64,000 bases of DNA from Bacillus sp. SD075 (GTDB lineage Bacteria > Bacillota > Bacilli > Bacillales > DSM-1321): NCBI RefSeq assembly GCF_017355165.1, contig NZ_JADILK010000012.1:1-64000 (forward strand), written 5' to 3'. Within the stretch, counting starts at the first letter, position 1; every line of letters begins with the position of its first letter. Positions 43,099-52,073 of the stretch are shown piece after piece. The notes under the pieces are model-generated. The model was not told the origin of the DNA. It made no database searches and was given only the letters and a program-made list of their open reading frames with translations. Both the position numbers and the translations under genes were made by a program.

Positions 43099-43503
43099 TT
43101 ATTTTTTGATTAAGTCTTCGCGTTGAGATTGTTCAATCCACTCTTGAAGTTTGTCTTTCAATGTGTTGAAACCTTCAGTAGATTCGATGTGAGATGTCGC
43201 TTTAACAGATGCTTGGCGTTTTTTCGGAGCTTTTTTCGGAGCTTCAGTACGCTCAGGAGCTTCTTCTGTAGCGCGGATCGATAAGCCGATTTTTCCAGCA
43301 GCTGAATCGATGGAAAGCACTTTAACTTTCACTTCATCGCCCACTTTTAAATGTTCGTTGATATCTTTAACGAAGCCGTGAGTAATTTCAGAAATATGAA
43401 CTAAACCTTGAGTTGAATCATCTAGAGCAACAAATGCACCGTATGGTTGAATACCAGTTACTTTACCAGCAACTACCGCACCAATTTCGAATTTTTCAGA
43501 CAT
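43099..43503 (-). CDS. yugI: S1 RNA-binding general stress protein 13
   Basis: A 134-residue protein with one S1 domain: FEIGAVVAGKVTGIQPYGAF, GLVHISEITHGFVKDIN, VGDEVKVKVLSID and KIGLSIRA. A basic, Lys/Ala/Pro-rich linker and an amphipathic C-terminal helix follow. It matches YugI/GSP13, a ribosome- and RNA-associated stress protein. AGGAGTG precedes ATG 43503. Together with alaT/alaR, yugF and yugE it keeps the B. subtilis order. Confidence 0.9.
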   Translation of the reverse strand: MSEKFEIGAVVAGKVTGIQPYGAFVALDDSTQGLVHISEITHGFVKDINEHLKVGDEVKVKVLSIDSAAGKIGLSIRATEEAPERTEAPKKAPKKRQASVKATSHIESTEGFNTLKDKLQEWIEQSQREDLIKK

Positions 43504-43849
43504 GGTAACACTCCTATTTTATATATATTTTTTCGTCTTTTCACGCAATAAAAAATTATATCACATAATTGGAAAATAATCAAAGTTAAGTATACCATAC
43601 TTTTTGGGATTTTACTCATTAAAAATGTTTGTTTTTTGGAAATAATAAATATTATAAGATCTTTATTTATAACTTATCCTAAAAACTTGCAAATAAACTC
43701 TATTTTCCTTAAGATGTTTACTCATTTTTCTAAAGATTGTAATATTAAAACACTATCCAATCCCTCATAATCATAGTAAGATGAAAAAATGTTTTAACAA
43801 AAGTTATTTACAGCTAGATATTCTTTACATCCAAAGGAGTTTTACCATC
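43504..43849. other. Intergenic region between yugI and the SNF transporter
   Basis: A 346-base, very AT-rich divergent gap. It must hold both promoters; I see no further gene, operator or RNA. Confidence 0.5.
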
Positions 43850-45193
43850 ATGTCAAAACAAGAACAATGGACTTCAAAACTTGGGTTCATCCTGGCAGCC
43901 GCGGGATCCGCTATTGGATTGGGGGCCATCTGGAAGCTCCCATATATGACTGGGGAAAATGGCGGAGGGGCCTTTTTCCTGCTCTTCATTTTATTCACCC
44001 TGCTTATCGGTGCACCGATATTAATAGCGGAATTCACGATAGGCCGCAATGCACAGAAAGATGCCATTAGCGCATATAAACATATCGCCCCGGGAAAGCC
44101 TTGGGCATTGATTGGATATGGCGGTGTCGTCGCATCAATCATTCTGCTTTCCTTCTTCAGTGTTGTCGGAGGATGGATTATCTCTTATTTAGCAAGAAGC
44201 TTTACAGGGTCTCTTTCAAACTTGACTCAAGAAGAATATGGGAACTTCTTCAATACGATAATCAGTAATCCTTTTGAAACGGTTATCGCTCAGTTATTAT
44301 TCATGGTCTTTACCATTTGGGTCGTGCAAGGCGGCGTTTCCAAGGGAATTGAAAAGGCGAATAAATATATGATGCCTTCCTTGTTCATTCTATTTATCAT
44401 TCTTCTTATCCGTTCCTTGACTCTGGATGGAGCAATCGAGGGTGTTGAATTCTTCCTGAAGCCAGACTTTTCGGCATTAACCGGGGAAACGATCCTATTG
44501 GCATTGGGCCAATCCTTCTTTGCGCTTAGTGTCGGTGTTTCCGTGATGGTAACCTATGCATCCTATTTAAGTAAAAAAGAAGATATTACAAAATCGGCCT
44601 TTTCGGTAGTTGGACTGAATATCTTCATCTCCTTGCTGGCAGGTTTGGTCATCTTCCCCGCTGTTTTCGCACTAGGTTTCAGCCCATCAAGCGGACCTGG
44701 ACTAGTATTTGTCGTGTTGCCTGCCGTCTTCAATGAAATGGCGCTTGGCGGGATTTTCATGTTCATTTTCTTCATATTATTATTATTTGCCACCCTTACG
44801 ACGGCATTCTCCATTCTCGAAATCGTCGTTGCAGCCATGATCAAGGGGGATGCTGCAAAGCGGAAGAAGGCTTCTTGGATAGCTGGTATCGCCGTTTTCC
44901 TGATTGGGATTCCAAGTGCATTATCCTTTGGGGTGCTTTCGGATGTGAAGATTTTCAATTTATCCATATTTGATTTCGCCGATTATCTGACAAGCAATAT
45001 CGCGCTGCCAGTCGGCGCCTTGTTCATATCGCTTTTCATCGGCTATCAAATGAAAAGGATCGAGGTACAAAAGGAGTTCGAATCTAGCGCTGATTCCGGC
45101 CGTTCACTTTTTAAACTTTGGTACTTCCTGATTCGCTACATCGTGCCGATCATGATCATACTCGTCTTCCTTAAGTCAACTAATCTTATTTAA
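43850..45193 (+). CDS. Sodium-dependent transporter, neurotransmitter:sodium symporter (SNF) family
   Basis: A 447-residue membrane protein with about eleven to twelve helices. The SNF opening KLGFILAAAGSAIGLGAIWK and the following PYMTGENGGGAFFLLF contain the sodium- and substrate-binding unwound helix 1. Bacterial relatives (LeuT, B. subtilis YocR/YhdH) import amino acids with sodium. The substrate is unknown. ATG 43850 has AAAGGAG ten bases upstream. No counterpart lies at this place in B. subtilis, so it is an insertion into the yug block. Confidence 0.88.
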   Translation: MSKQEQWTSKLGFILAAAGSAIGLGAIWKLPYMTGENGGGAFFLLFILFTLLIGAPILIAEFTIGRNAQKDAISAYKHIAPGKPWALIGYGGVVASIILLSFFSVVGGWIISYLARSFTGSLSNLTQEEYGNFFNTIISNPFETVIAQLLFMVFTIWVVQGGVSKGIEKANKYMMPSLFILFIILLIRSLTLDGAIEGVEFFLKPDFSALTGETILLALGQSFFALSVGVSVMVTYASYLSKKEDITKSAFSVVGLNIFISLLAGLVIFPAVFALGFSPSSGPGLVFVVLPAVFNEMALGGIFMFIFFILLLFATLTTAFSILEIVVAAMIKGDAAKRKKASWIAGIAVFLIGIPSALSFGVLSDVKIFNLSIFDFADYLTSNIALPVGALFISLFIGYQMKRIEVQKEFESSADSGRSLFKLWYFLIRYIVPIMIILVFLKSTNLI

Positions 45194-45201
45194 CATTCAT
45201 C

Positions 45202-45237
45202 ATGCCGTTTCGATATTTCTCGATGCGGCATTTTTTT
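45202..45237 (+). terminator. Terminator of the SNF transporter gene
   Basis: ATGCCG / CGGCAT followed by seven T residues. Confidence 0.7.
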
Positions 45238-45333
45238 CACAAAACATACATATTCCGTTACTTTCCTTAAGTAATAATATGGTAAAATACTTACATAAAG
45301 AAAATATATTTCCTGAAAAAGGAGTGTCTGACT

Positions 45334-45687
45334 ATGTCAAATATCGCGAATAATATCCGGCAATACCGAGAAGATCACAACCTCACTCAACAGGAATTGG
45401 CATTGAAATTACGAATCGGCACGAAGAAAATTGAAAAGTATGAATCGGGTGAATCGGTTCCTGATACACAAACCATTTTACGGCTTTCCACCGTTCTTGA
45501 CATTCCAGCTTCAGAATTCCTGAAGGATGCCCAGACCGGGAACGCTGCTGGTATCGACGAAGACATAAAAAAACTGATTGAAGAAATCGGAACCAAGAAA
45601 GCGGAGCTCGTTTTAAGAACAGCTAAGGACTTTAGCGAAGAACAGATTCTGAATGTTATGCATACTTTATATAATACACAAGCTTAA
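45334..45687 (+). CDS. XRE-family helix-turn-helix regulator
   Basis: A 117-residue DNA-binding protein. The Cro/CI-type HTH covers residues 6-60 (NIRQYREDHNLTQQELALKL, then KKIEKYESGESVPDTQT). A short helical C-terminus follows (KKLIEEIGTKKAELVLRTAK). It is the size of small SinR/YugG-adjacent XRE proteins, but the target is unknown. AAAAAGGAG precedes ATG 45334. There are no prophage genes around it. Confidence 0.82.
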   Translation: MSNIANNIRQYREDHNLTQQELALKLRIGTKKIEKYESGESVPDTQTILRLSTVLDIPASEFLKDAQTGNAAGIDEDIKKLIEEIGTKKAELVLRTAKDFSEEQILNVMHTLYNTQA

Positions 45688-45802
45688 TTTAAAAAATGGA
45701 TCGTAGTATGTGTATTTTTTTCAAAATACTGGATATACTATGATTAACACTTTCTATGTTAATCCATTAGATTAACTCTTTTTTCTAATTCCCCCTATGG
45801 AA

Positions 45803-45843
45803 AGGGACCCGGCTGCTTAAAACAGCTGGATCCCTATTTTTTT
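45803..45843. terminator. Terminator between the XRE gene and alaT
   Basis: AGGGA-CC-GCTG / CAGC-GG-TCCCT stem with mismatches, followed by seven T residues on the plus strand. Confidence 0.7.
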
Positions 45844-45847
45844 GCTT

Positions 45848-47017
45848 TTATTGGCAATGATTCTTCATGAAACGTTCCATCCTTCTAAGCGCTTCTTGAA
45901 GCTGTTCCATGGAGGATGCATAGGAACAGCGGATATGACCTTCACCGCTTTCCCCGAACACATCACCCGGTACAACGGCTACAAGTTCTTCCGTCAGAAG
46001 TTTTTCAGCAAATTCCATTGAAGTCATCCCTGTTTTCTCGATTGAAGGAAAAGCATAAAAAGCTCCTCCAGGATTATGGCAATCAAGTCCTATCTCATTA
46101 AATGATTTCACGATATAATTTCGCCTTCTCCGATAACTCCGACGCATTTCTTCCACATCCTGCATACCGTGCTTTAAAGCCTCCAATGCAGCATGCTGCG
46201 CAACGGTCGGCGCACACATCATCGCATATTGATGAAGCTTAAGCATCGCTTCGGAAATTCCCTTAGGTGCACAAACGAACCCAAGGCGCCATCCAGTCAT
46301 CGCAAACCCTTTCGAAAACCCATTGATGACAATTGTCCGCTCAAGCATGCCATCAATGGCAGCAAAAGAGGTGAATTTCTCATCATAAGCAAGTTCTGCA
46401 TAGATTTCATCGGAAATCACCAGCAAGTCATGCTTTTTAACGATGTCAGCAAGCATCATTAATTCTTCATGCCCGAGCTGTGTTCCCGTCGGGTTATTCG
46501 GTGAACAGATTAATACGGCCTTCGTTTTAGGCGTGATCGCCGCTTCAAGCTGTTGGGGAGTTAACTTAAAGTCATCCTCCTTAGATGTTTGGACCGTGAC
46601 CGGTATTCCCCCCGCCATGGTCACAAGCGGTGCATAGGCGACGAAACAAGGTTCGACGACAATGACCTCTTCACCTGGGTTCAAGATGGTCCTCAGGGCA
46701 ATATCGAGGGCCTGGCTCGCTCCGACCGTGACAATGATTTGATCCTCTGGCCTATACGAAACATGGAACTGCTTCTCCATATACCCGCTGATTTCCGACC
46801 TCAATTCATATAAGCCGGCATTGGCCGTATAAGAGGTATATCCTTCCTCCAAGGAGTTGATCGCCGCTTCCCTTACTGCCCAAGATGTAACGAAATCCGG
46901 TTCACCCACACCAAGAGAGACGACCCCTTCCAAATTGGCTGCCAAGTCGAAAAAGCGGCGGATGCCTGATGGTTTAAGCTCTGCAATCGTTTTTGAAACA
47001 TAACTCGTTTTAATCAT
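45848..47017 (-). CDS. alaT: Alanine transaminase AlaT (class I aminotransferase)
   Basis: A 389-residue PLP enzyme. PLP Lys236 lies in INGFSKGFAMTGWRLG; other conserved parts are SLGVGEPDFVT, ICSPNNPTGTQLG, VISDEIYAELAYD and the late IRCSYASS Arg. B. subtilis AlaT (YugH) makes alanine from pyruvate and glutamate and is paired with the regulator AlaR (YugG). The same pair occurs here with a 4-base overlap (alaR upstream), which supports the assignment. The start codon ATG 47017 overlaps the alaR stop. Confidence 0.88.
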   Translation of the reverse strand: MIKTSYVSKTIAELKPSGIRRFFDLAANLEGVVSLGVGEPDFVTSWAVREAAINSLEEGYTSYTANAGLYELRSEISGYMEKQFHVSYRPEDQIIVTVGASQALDIALRTILNPGEEVIVVEPCFVAYAPLVTMAGGIPVTVQTSKEDDFKLTPQQLEAAITPKTKAVLICSPNNPTGTQLGHEELMMLADIVKKHDLLVISDEIYAELAYDEKFTSFAAIDGMLERTIVINGFSKGFAMTGWRLGFVCAPKGISEAMLKLHQYAMMCAPTVAQHAALEALKHGMQDVEEMRRSYRRRRNYIVKSFNEIGLDCHNPGGAFYAFPSIEKTGMTSMEFAEKLLTEELVAVVPGDVFGESGEGHIRCSYASSMEQLQEALRRMERFMKNHCQ

Positions 47018-47514
47018 GGTGACACCACTATCCGCTTATCTTCTTCAGTTTGATCAAAAATGGTGCCATCATGCTTGTATTTTTTCATAATGAAGTGAGT
47101 CGTCGTAGAAATGACGGAATCCAGTGTCGAAAGCTTTTCCGAAACAAAGCTTGCCACTTCGTTCATCGAACGTCCTTCGACAATGACTGAAAGATCATAA
47201 GCCCCGGACATTAAATAAACGGACTCGACTTCTTTGAATTTGTAAATCCTTTTTGCGACCTCATCGAAACCGACGCCGCGTTTTGGAGTGACTTTGACAT
47301 CGATCATCGCTGTGACACCATGATACTCATCCACTTTTGCCCAGTTAATGACTGTTAAGTAACGTACAATAACCCGCATATCTTCTAATTTCTTCAATGT
47401 TATTTCAATGTCCGACTCTGTTTGATCGGTCATTTTAGCTAAATCCTTCAGATCAATCCGGCTGTTATTTTCAATGATTCTCAAGACTTCCAATTCCTCT
47501 TCATTCAAGTGCAT
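47014..47514 (-). CDS. alaR: Lrp/AsnC-family regulator AlaR
   Basis: A 166-residue regulator with an N-terminal winged HTH (LRIIENNSRIDLKDLAKMTD) and a C-terminal RAM ligand domain (YHGVTAMIDVKVTPKRGVGF, then VYLMSGAYDLSVIVEG). B. subtilis AlaR activates alaT for alanine synthesis. It is translationally coupled to alaT. AAAGGAGGG precedes ATG 47514. Confidence 0.88.
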   Translation of the reverse strand: MHLNEEELEVLRIIENNSRIDLKDLAKMTDQTESDIEITLKKLEDMRVIVRYLTVINWAKVDEYHGVTAMIDVKVTPKRGVGFDEVAKRIYKFKEVESVYLMSGAYDLSVIVEGRSMNEVASFVSEKLSTLDSVISTTTHFIMKKYKHDGTIFDQTEEDKRIVVSP

Positions 47515-47692
47515 TGGAAAACCCTCCTTTTGGAATTCACTAATTTAGATGTGATGGTTTGGCTGGCAGATAGTCCCACGAATTACCTTATTAGACTTTT
47601 TTAAAACCCTATATGACAATATAATTTAATAAGTCCTATTCTGTCAGGATAAACTTACACTATTATATCAAAATTGATTGGTGACCTGTTAT

Positions 47693-47730
47693 AGTAATTG
47701 TGTTTTTTCATCGTTATTATCACAATTACT
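47693..47730. repeat. Perfect inverted repeat upstream of alaR and yugF
   Basis: AGTAATTGTG and CACAATTACT are 18 bases apart in the 304-base divergent gap. It may be an operator (the arms suit a dimeric Lrp-type protein) or a leader hairpin. Otherwise the gap 47515-47818 shows only AT-rich promoter-type sequence. Confidence 0.45.
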
Positions 47731-47818
47731 GTTATGCAACAGTATTAAAGGACCTTTTTTGGAATATTCAGGGTAAATTGGGTTTTTATCATTGACCAAT
47801 AACGGAGGAGGAACTTTT

Positions 47819-48661
47819 ATGGAAAATCATACGATCAAAGGTGTCGAACGGGTGGGTAATATGGAAATCTATTATGAATATGACCGAATCGATGATTCCC
47901 TCCCCACCCTTGTCCTGCTTCATGGATTTTTGTCATCGAGTTTCAGTTTCCGTAAATTAGTGCCCTATTTAATCAAGGAGTTCAATGTAATCTCAGTAGA
48001 CCTTCCCCCATTCGGGCAAAGCGGAAAAGATTATCGATATACATATTCATTCCGGAACATCGCTAAATCAGTCGTTATGTTCTTAGAAGGAAAAGGCATC
48101 AGGAGATTCAGTACCATCGGTCATTCCATGGGCGGGCAGATTTCCCTGCAGCTCATCAAATCATATCCTGAACTTGTCGACCATGCCATTCTTCTTGCCG
48201 GTTCAGGCTATCAGCCCGGCTATTCGGAAAAAATGAAGTTGGTCAGTTACCTGCCTTTCTTTTCATTCGGGATAAAGCGGTATCTACAAAAATCAGGTAT
48301 CGAAAAGAACTTGAAAAATGTCGTCCACAACCCGGCCATGATTGACGATGAAATGCGGCAGGGATATCTAGGACCATTCATAAAGAAGCATGATATTTTC
48401 CGGGCATTGGGGAGGATGCTCCGGGATAAGGAGGTCGATTTGTTGAAGGAGGACCTTAGTGATATTCATACGCCATGCCTGCTTATTTGGGGAAGGCATG
48501 ACCGCGTGGTGCCATTGAACATTGGCCAAAGGCTCCATGAAGACCTGCCTAATTCCAAGCTTGTTGTCATTGAGGATTCCGGACACCTTCTTCCCGAGGA
48601 GAAACCGGCAGATGTGTATCAATTAATCAAGGGGTTTATTGGGGTAGCCACCCCAACGTAA
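47819..48661 (+). CDS. yugF: Alpha/beta hydrolase YugF
   Basis: A 280-residue hydrolase. The oxyanion loop is LHGFLSS, the nucleophile elbow is GHSMGG with Ser103, the Asp is in WGRHDRVVP and the His in DSGHLLPEE. It is close to carboxylesterases and C-C hydrolases; the substrate is unknown. GGAGGAGG precedes ATG 47819. Its position between alaR and yugE is as in B. subtilis. Confidence 0.88.
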   Translation: MENHTIKGVERVGNMEIYYEYDRIDDSLPTLVLLHGFLSSSFSFRKLVPYLIKEFNVISVDLPPFGQSGKDYRYTYSFRNIAKSVVMFLEGKGIRRFSTIGHSMGGQISLQLIKSYPELVDHAILLAGSGYQPGYSEKMKLVSYLPFFSFGIKRYLQKSGIEKNLKNVVHNPAMIDDEMRQGYLGPFIKKHDIFRALGRMLRDKEVDLLKEDLSDIHTPCLLIWGRHDRVVPLNIGQRLHEDLPNSKLVVIEDSGHLLPEEKPADVYQLIKGFIGVATPT

Positions 48662-48693
48662 AAAAGGCGCCCCTGATGGGTACACCCTTTTTC
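48660..48693. terminator. Terminator between yugF and yugE
   Basis: AAAAAGG / CCTTTTT with an inner CCC/GGG pair; suitable for both convergent genes. Confidence 0.65.
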
Positions 48694-48697
48694 ACCT

Positions 48698-48958
48698 TTA
48701 GATCGAACAGCTTGCATCATTTTTAATGATGAGCAGCTTTTGTGCAACTTCCAGGCACTTTTCCATCTGAACGGATTCATCGAACGCGAACTCGTAAATG
48801 GATTTTATTTTTTCAGCCAGTTCCGTTGGGTCATCTATATCCCGGATTGCTACGACCGTATCGGCAATTTCGGGTTCATATAGATCCCATCCTATCTGGA
48901 ATGGGTCCCATTCTTGCAAAACGGCAACCAACGCTAAATTCATTTGCTGTGTATCCAT
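48698..48958 (-). CDS. yugE: DUF1871 protein YugE
   Basis: An 86-residue, acidic, helical protein of the DUF1871 family: LVAVLQEWDPFQIGWDLYEPEIADTV, then DDPTELAEKIKSIYEFAF. The function is unknown. AGGTGATGATTA precedes ATG. Synteny with yugF and patB matches B. subtilis yugE. Confidence 0.85.
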   Translation of the reverse strand: MDTQQMNLALVAVLQEWDPFQIGWDLYEPEIADTVVAIRDIDDPTELAEKIKSIYEFAFDESVQMEKCLEVAQKLLIIKNDASCSI

Positions 48959-49059
48959 TAATCATCACCTGCTCAATATTTTCAAAGAACATGATTTCAT
49001 AGTATCATAACAACAGGCTTTACGCGAAGACGACAAATTTTTATTCGGCGGTGGATATT

Positions 49060-50235
49060 TTGAACAAGTCAATATTTGAAGAACAAATAAACAGGGAAAA
49101 TTCAGGTTCTGCAAAATGGAACAAAAACGCGCTCACATCATTGTATGGTCGCGAAGATGTTCTGCCAATGTGGGTTGCCGATATGGACTTCCCATCTCCT
49201 GAGGGCATTCAAAAGGCATTGATGGAACGCTTGAGCCATCCAATTTTTGGGTATACCATCCCCTCTGAAACGGTTTTCACCGAAATTCAAAGCTGGCTTA
49301 GGGACCGGCACTCCTGGCAAATCGATAAAGAGTGGATCTCATTCAGCTCCGGCGTCGTTTCCGCTATCGGTACAACGATCCAAGCATTCACGAACCCGGG
49401 TGATAAAATATTGTTACAATCTCCAGTCTATACCCCATTTTTTGATATGATCAAAAATAATGACCGGGAAGTGGTCAATAGTCCCCTTATCATGGAAAAG
49501 GACCGCTTCGAGATTGATTTCACCGATTTTGAGGACAAGCTGAAAAGCGGAGTGAAACTATTCCTTTTTTGCAGTCCGCATAATCCTGGCGGACGGGTTT
49601 GGACAGAGGGCGAACTCTTACGAATCGGTGAGCTATGTGAAAAATATGGTGTAGTCATCGTCAGCGATGAGATACACGCTGACTTATTCCATACAACATC
49701 AAGGCATTATCCGATCGGCTCGCTTTCAAAAAATTTAGCGGACATTACTGTTACATTGATGGCGCCAAGCAAAACATTCAATATTGCCGGCCTTCAGGCC
49801 TCATTCCTGATCGCCAGTAATGAAAAATTGCAGAAGCAATTACAAAAGGCGCAAACGAAACTGGCCTTCCATGGTCTTAATATCTTTGCCTTAACAGCAA
49901 TGGAAGCTGCGTATCGAGAGGGCTTGGAATGGCTTGAAGATATGATTGGCTACATTGAGGAGAATATAAAAGTGGCAGAGGAATTCATTGCTGCTGAAAT
50001 TCCGTCGCTGCATGCCATGCATCCGGAAGCTTCTTATCTTTTGTGGATTGACTGCCGTGATCTTGGATTATCCGACAAGGAAATTAAGGATCGACTGATC
50101 CACCAAGGGAAGCTCGCATTGGAGCCTGGTTCAAAGTATGGACCAGGCGGAGAAGGTTTCGTCCGGATGAACCTCGGTTGTCCACGCAGCGTCCTGATGG
50201 AAGGTCTAAACCGTTTAAAATTGGCGTTTTCATAA
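49060..50235 (+). CDS. patB: Cystathionine beta-lyase PatB (MalY family)
   Basis: A 391-residue PLP enzyme of the MalY/PatB group that splits cystathionine, and cysteine conjugates in general, to homocysteine or thiols, pyruvate and ammonia. Signature parts are LPMWVADMDFPSPEGI, LFLFCSPHNPGGRVW, VIVSDEIHADL and the PLP-Lys motif APSKTFNIAGLQAS. The start TTG 49060 follows GGTGG by five bases and aligns with the N-terminus of B. subtilis PatB; the upstream GTG 49051 lacks a site. The ribosome site is weak in either case. Confidence 0.9.
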   Translation: MNKSIFEEQINRENSGSAKWNKNALTSLYGREDVLPMWVADMDFPSPEGIQKALMERLSHPIFGYTIPSETVFTEIQSWLRDRHSWQIDKEWISFSSGVVSAIGTTIQAFTNPGDKILLQSPVYTPFFDMIKNNDREVVNSPLIMEKDRFEIDFTDFEDKLKSGVKLFLFCSPHNPGGRVWTEGELLRIGELCEKYGVVIVSDEIHADLFHTTSRHYPIGSLSKNLADITVTLMAPSKTFNIAGLQASFLIASNEKLQKQLQKAQTKLAFHGLNIFALTAMEAAYREGLEWLEDMIGYIEENIKVAEEFIAAEIPSLHAMHPEASYLLWIDCRDLGLSDKEIKDRLIHQGKLALEPGSKYGPGGEGFVRMNLGCPRSVLMEGLNRLKLAFS

Positions 50236-50240
50236 ACAGA

Positions 50241-50276
50241 AAGAAGAACCAGGATTATAATCCCGGTTCTTCTTTC
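50241..50276. terminator. Bidirectional terminator between patB and the YteA-like gene
   Basis: AAGAAGAACC / GGTTCTTCTT, 10 bp with a 14-base loop. Confidence 0.75.
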
Positions 50277-51032
50277 TTAAACTTTCTCATCATCGACATA
50301 TGGATCATGCTCATATCGAGGCAAATCCCCAAACGAGGTTTGAATATTTTCTTCAAAAAGCTCTTCCTTCAATTCTTCATATTGGGAGTTCGGATAAACC
50401 GTTATCTCTTTACCGTATATATCCACACCAACGAAATTTTCATAATCTTCGACATATCCGATATTTTCTTCGGACTCGACATACATATCTTCGTAATCGT
50501 TTGGCGGGTTTACAAAATCGGAAGGTGATTCAGATGTTCCATAACTGGCAACATCCTGCCAAGAATCCTCCGCATCGTATGCAACTGATTCGTGCCGTTC
50601 ATCATAATCAAACTTTCCAAATGGAGGTCCCAGCACTTCCTCCTCCACCGGGCGATTGTCCGAAGTTTCCTGTGATGGGGTATGCTCGACACAAAAAGTC
50701 GTGGTAGGGACGGCTTTCAAACGTTCGAGAGGTATTTCCCTTGAACAAACCTCGCAATTTCCATACTCACCAGCTTCGATGGCTGAAAGCGCTCGTTCAA
50801 TATCCCTTATTTCATCCCGATCATGCTCGGAAAGGGCTAGATCCTTTTCCCGTTCATATAACTCGGTTCCTTCATCTCCGGGATGGTTATCGTAACTCGA
50901 TAACTCACCAGTCGAATCCTCCAAGCTTCTTCTTAAATCGTGGTTGCCTGAATCATTTAATCGCTCTTCCAACTCTTGCTTCGTTTGCTGCAATTGCTGT
51001 TGAAATTCTTTTAGCTGCTGATTGGATAGCAT
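50277..51032 (-). CDS. YteA-like TraR/DksA zinc-finger protein
   Basis: A 251-residue protein. A coiled coil (LSNQQLKEFQQQLQQTKQEL onward) and the DksA-like acidic hairpin tip (NHPGDEGTELYEREKDLALS) precede a zinc finger: CEVC (CxxC) and CVEH (CxxH) about 17 residues later. The rest is an acidic tail rich in Asp, Glu and Tyr. Bacillus YteA and YocK share this form; they probably bind RNA polymerase or act during sporulation, which is not proven. ATG 51032 has AAAGGA eight bases upstream. Confidence 0.85.
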   Translation of the reverse strand: MLSNQQLKEFQQQLQQTKQELEERLNDSGNHDLRRSLEDSTGELSSYDNHPGDEGTELYEREKDLALSEHDRDEIRDIERALSAIEAGEYGNCEVCSREIPLERLKAVPTTTFCVEHTPSQETSDNRPVEEEVLGPPFGKFDYDERHESVAYDAEDSWQDVASYGTSESPSDFVNPPNDYEDMYVESEENIGYVEDYENFVGVDIYGKEITVYPNSQYEELKEELFEENIQTSFGDLPRYEHDPYVDDEKV

Positions 51033-51172
51033 GTGCAACATCCTTTCAAAATCGTTCTTCCCTAGTATTTCTCTCATCCCGTCATTCCATAAAGGTACTT
51101 TTTACCTTAGGAATAAATTAATACAGATAACAGAAGCTAACTTAGAAATATCATTTAAGGAGGGTATTCCAT

Positions 51173-52030
51173 TTGTATTTTTATAAAGAGGACTTAATCA
51201 ATATGATCGTTCCCGATAAGCCTGATCCGAGTGCAGCAAAAGTACTTCAGGAAGCTCTTGGAGGGCAATTCGGTGAAATGAGGACGATGATGCAGTATTC
51301 TTTCCAAAGCGCCAACTTCCGCGGCAAGGCTAAACAATATCGTGATTTAATCCGTGGAGTTTTCTTGGAGGAACTTAGCCATATTGAACTTGTCCAATCA
51401 ACCATCAACCAACTGCTGAATGGTGCTGGCGGAAATATGCCTGGAGATTCCGCCATCGATGGTGCCCCATTGGATGAAGTCATCAAAGGCGGCGCAAACC
51501 CCCATCACTTCATAATCGGTGCGAAAGCATCCCTGCCCGTCGATGCTGGCGGGAATCCATGGAATGGATCATGGGTTTATGATCACGGTAACCTTGTGGC
51601 GAACCTTTTGAACAATGTCATGCTTGAATCTACGGGAGTCCTGCAAAAGTCCAGGATTTATGAAATGAGTTCCAATAAATCAATGCGCGAAACATTGGCA
51701 TTTTTAATGGTTCGCGACAATGCCCATCAGAATGCATTTGCCAAGGCATTGGAAACACTTGGGGTTGACTGGGGGAAAATCTTCCCTGTACCTAATTATG
51801 ATTTGAACAAATATCCTGAATGCCGCAAGTATGTGGATTTAGGCTACCATAATGCCCAATTCAATTTCAGGTTGGATCAAACGCAGATCGGTGAAATTTT
51901 CCAAGGGGAGACACCGAGCCGAAATGGTGGAAACCTCGCTGTTACCGATCCGCCAAAAGGATTCCCTGTCCCTGAAATGCCGGATATGCCAAATGAACAT
52001 AGCCCTGGCTTGAGTGATTTAAACAATTAA
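51173..52030 (+). CDS. Manganese (non-haem) catalase
   Basis: A 285-residue ferritin-fold enzyme that breaks down hydrogen peroxide with a dimanganese centre. Ligands are visible in pairs: Glu35 (FGEMRTMMQY), Glu and His in LEELSHIELV, Glu in NNVMLESTG and His in VRDNAHQNAF. Spore-forming Bacilli carry such proteins (CotJC, YdbD types); this C-terminal extension resembles the YdbD group. The start is TTG 51173 behind AAGGAGGG. It adds to haem KatA at 15-16.6 kb. Confidence 0.9.
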   Translation: MYFYKEDLINMIVPDKPDPSAAKVLQEALGGQFGEMRTMMQYSFQSANFRGKAKQYRDLIRGVFLEELSHIELVQSTINQLLNGAGGNMPGDSAIDGAPLDEVIKGGANPHHFIIGAKASLPVDAGGNPWNGSWVYDHGNLVANLLNNVMLESTGVLQKSRIYEMSSNKSMRETLAFLMVRDNAHQNAFAKALETLGVDWGKIFPVPNYDLNKYPECRKYVDLGYHNAQFNFRLDQTQIGEIFQGETPSRNGGNLAVTDPPKGFPVPEMPDMPNEHSPGLSDLNN

Positions 52031-52073
52031 AAAAGAAGGCGGACACATCATTCTGTGTCCGCCCCCTTTTTTA
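52028..52073. terminator. Bidirectional terminator
   Basis: GGCGGACAC / GTGTCCGCC with A and T runs on both sides, between the manganese catalase and the convergent gene. Confidence 0.85.
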
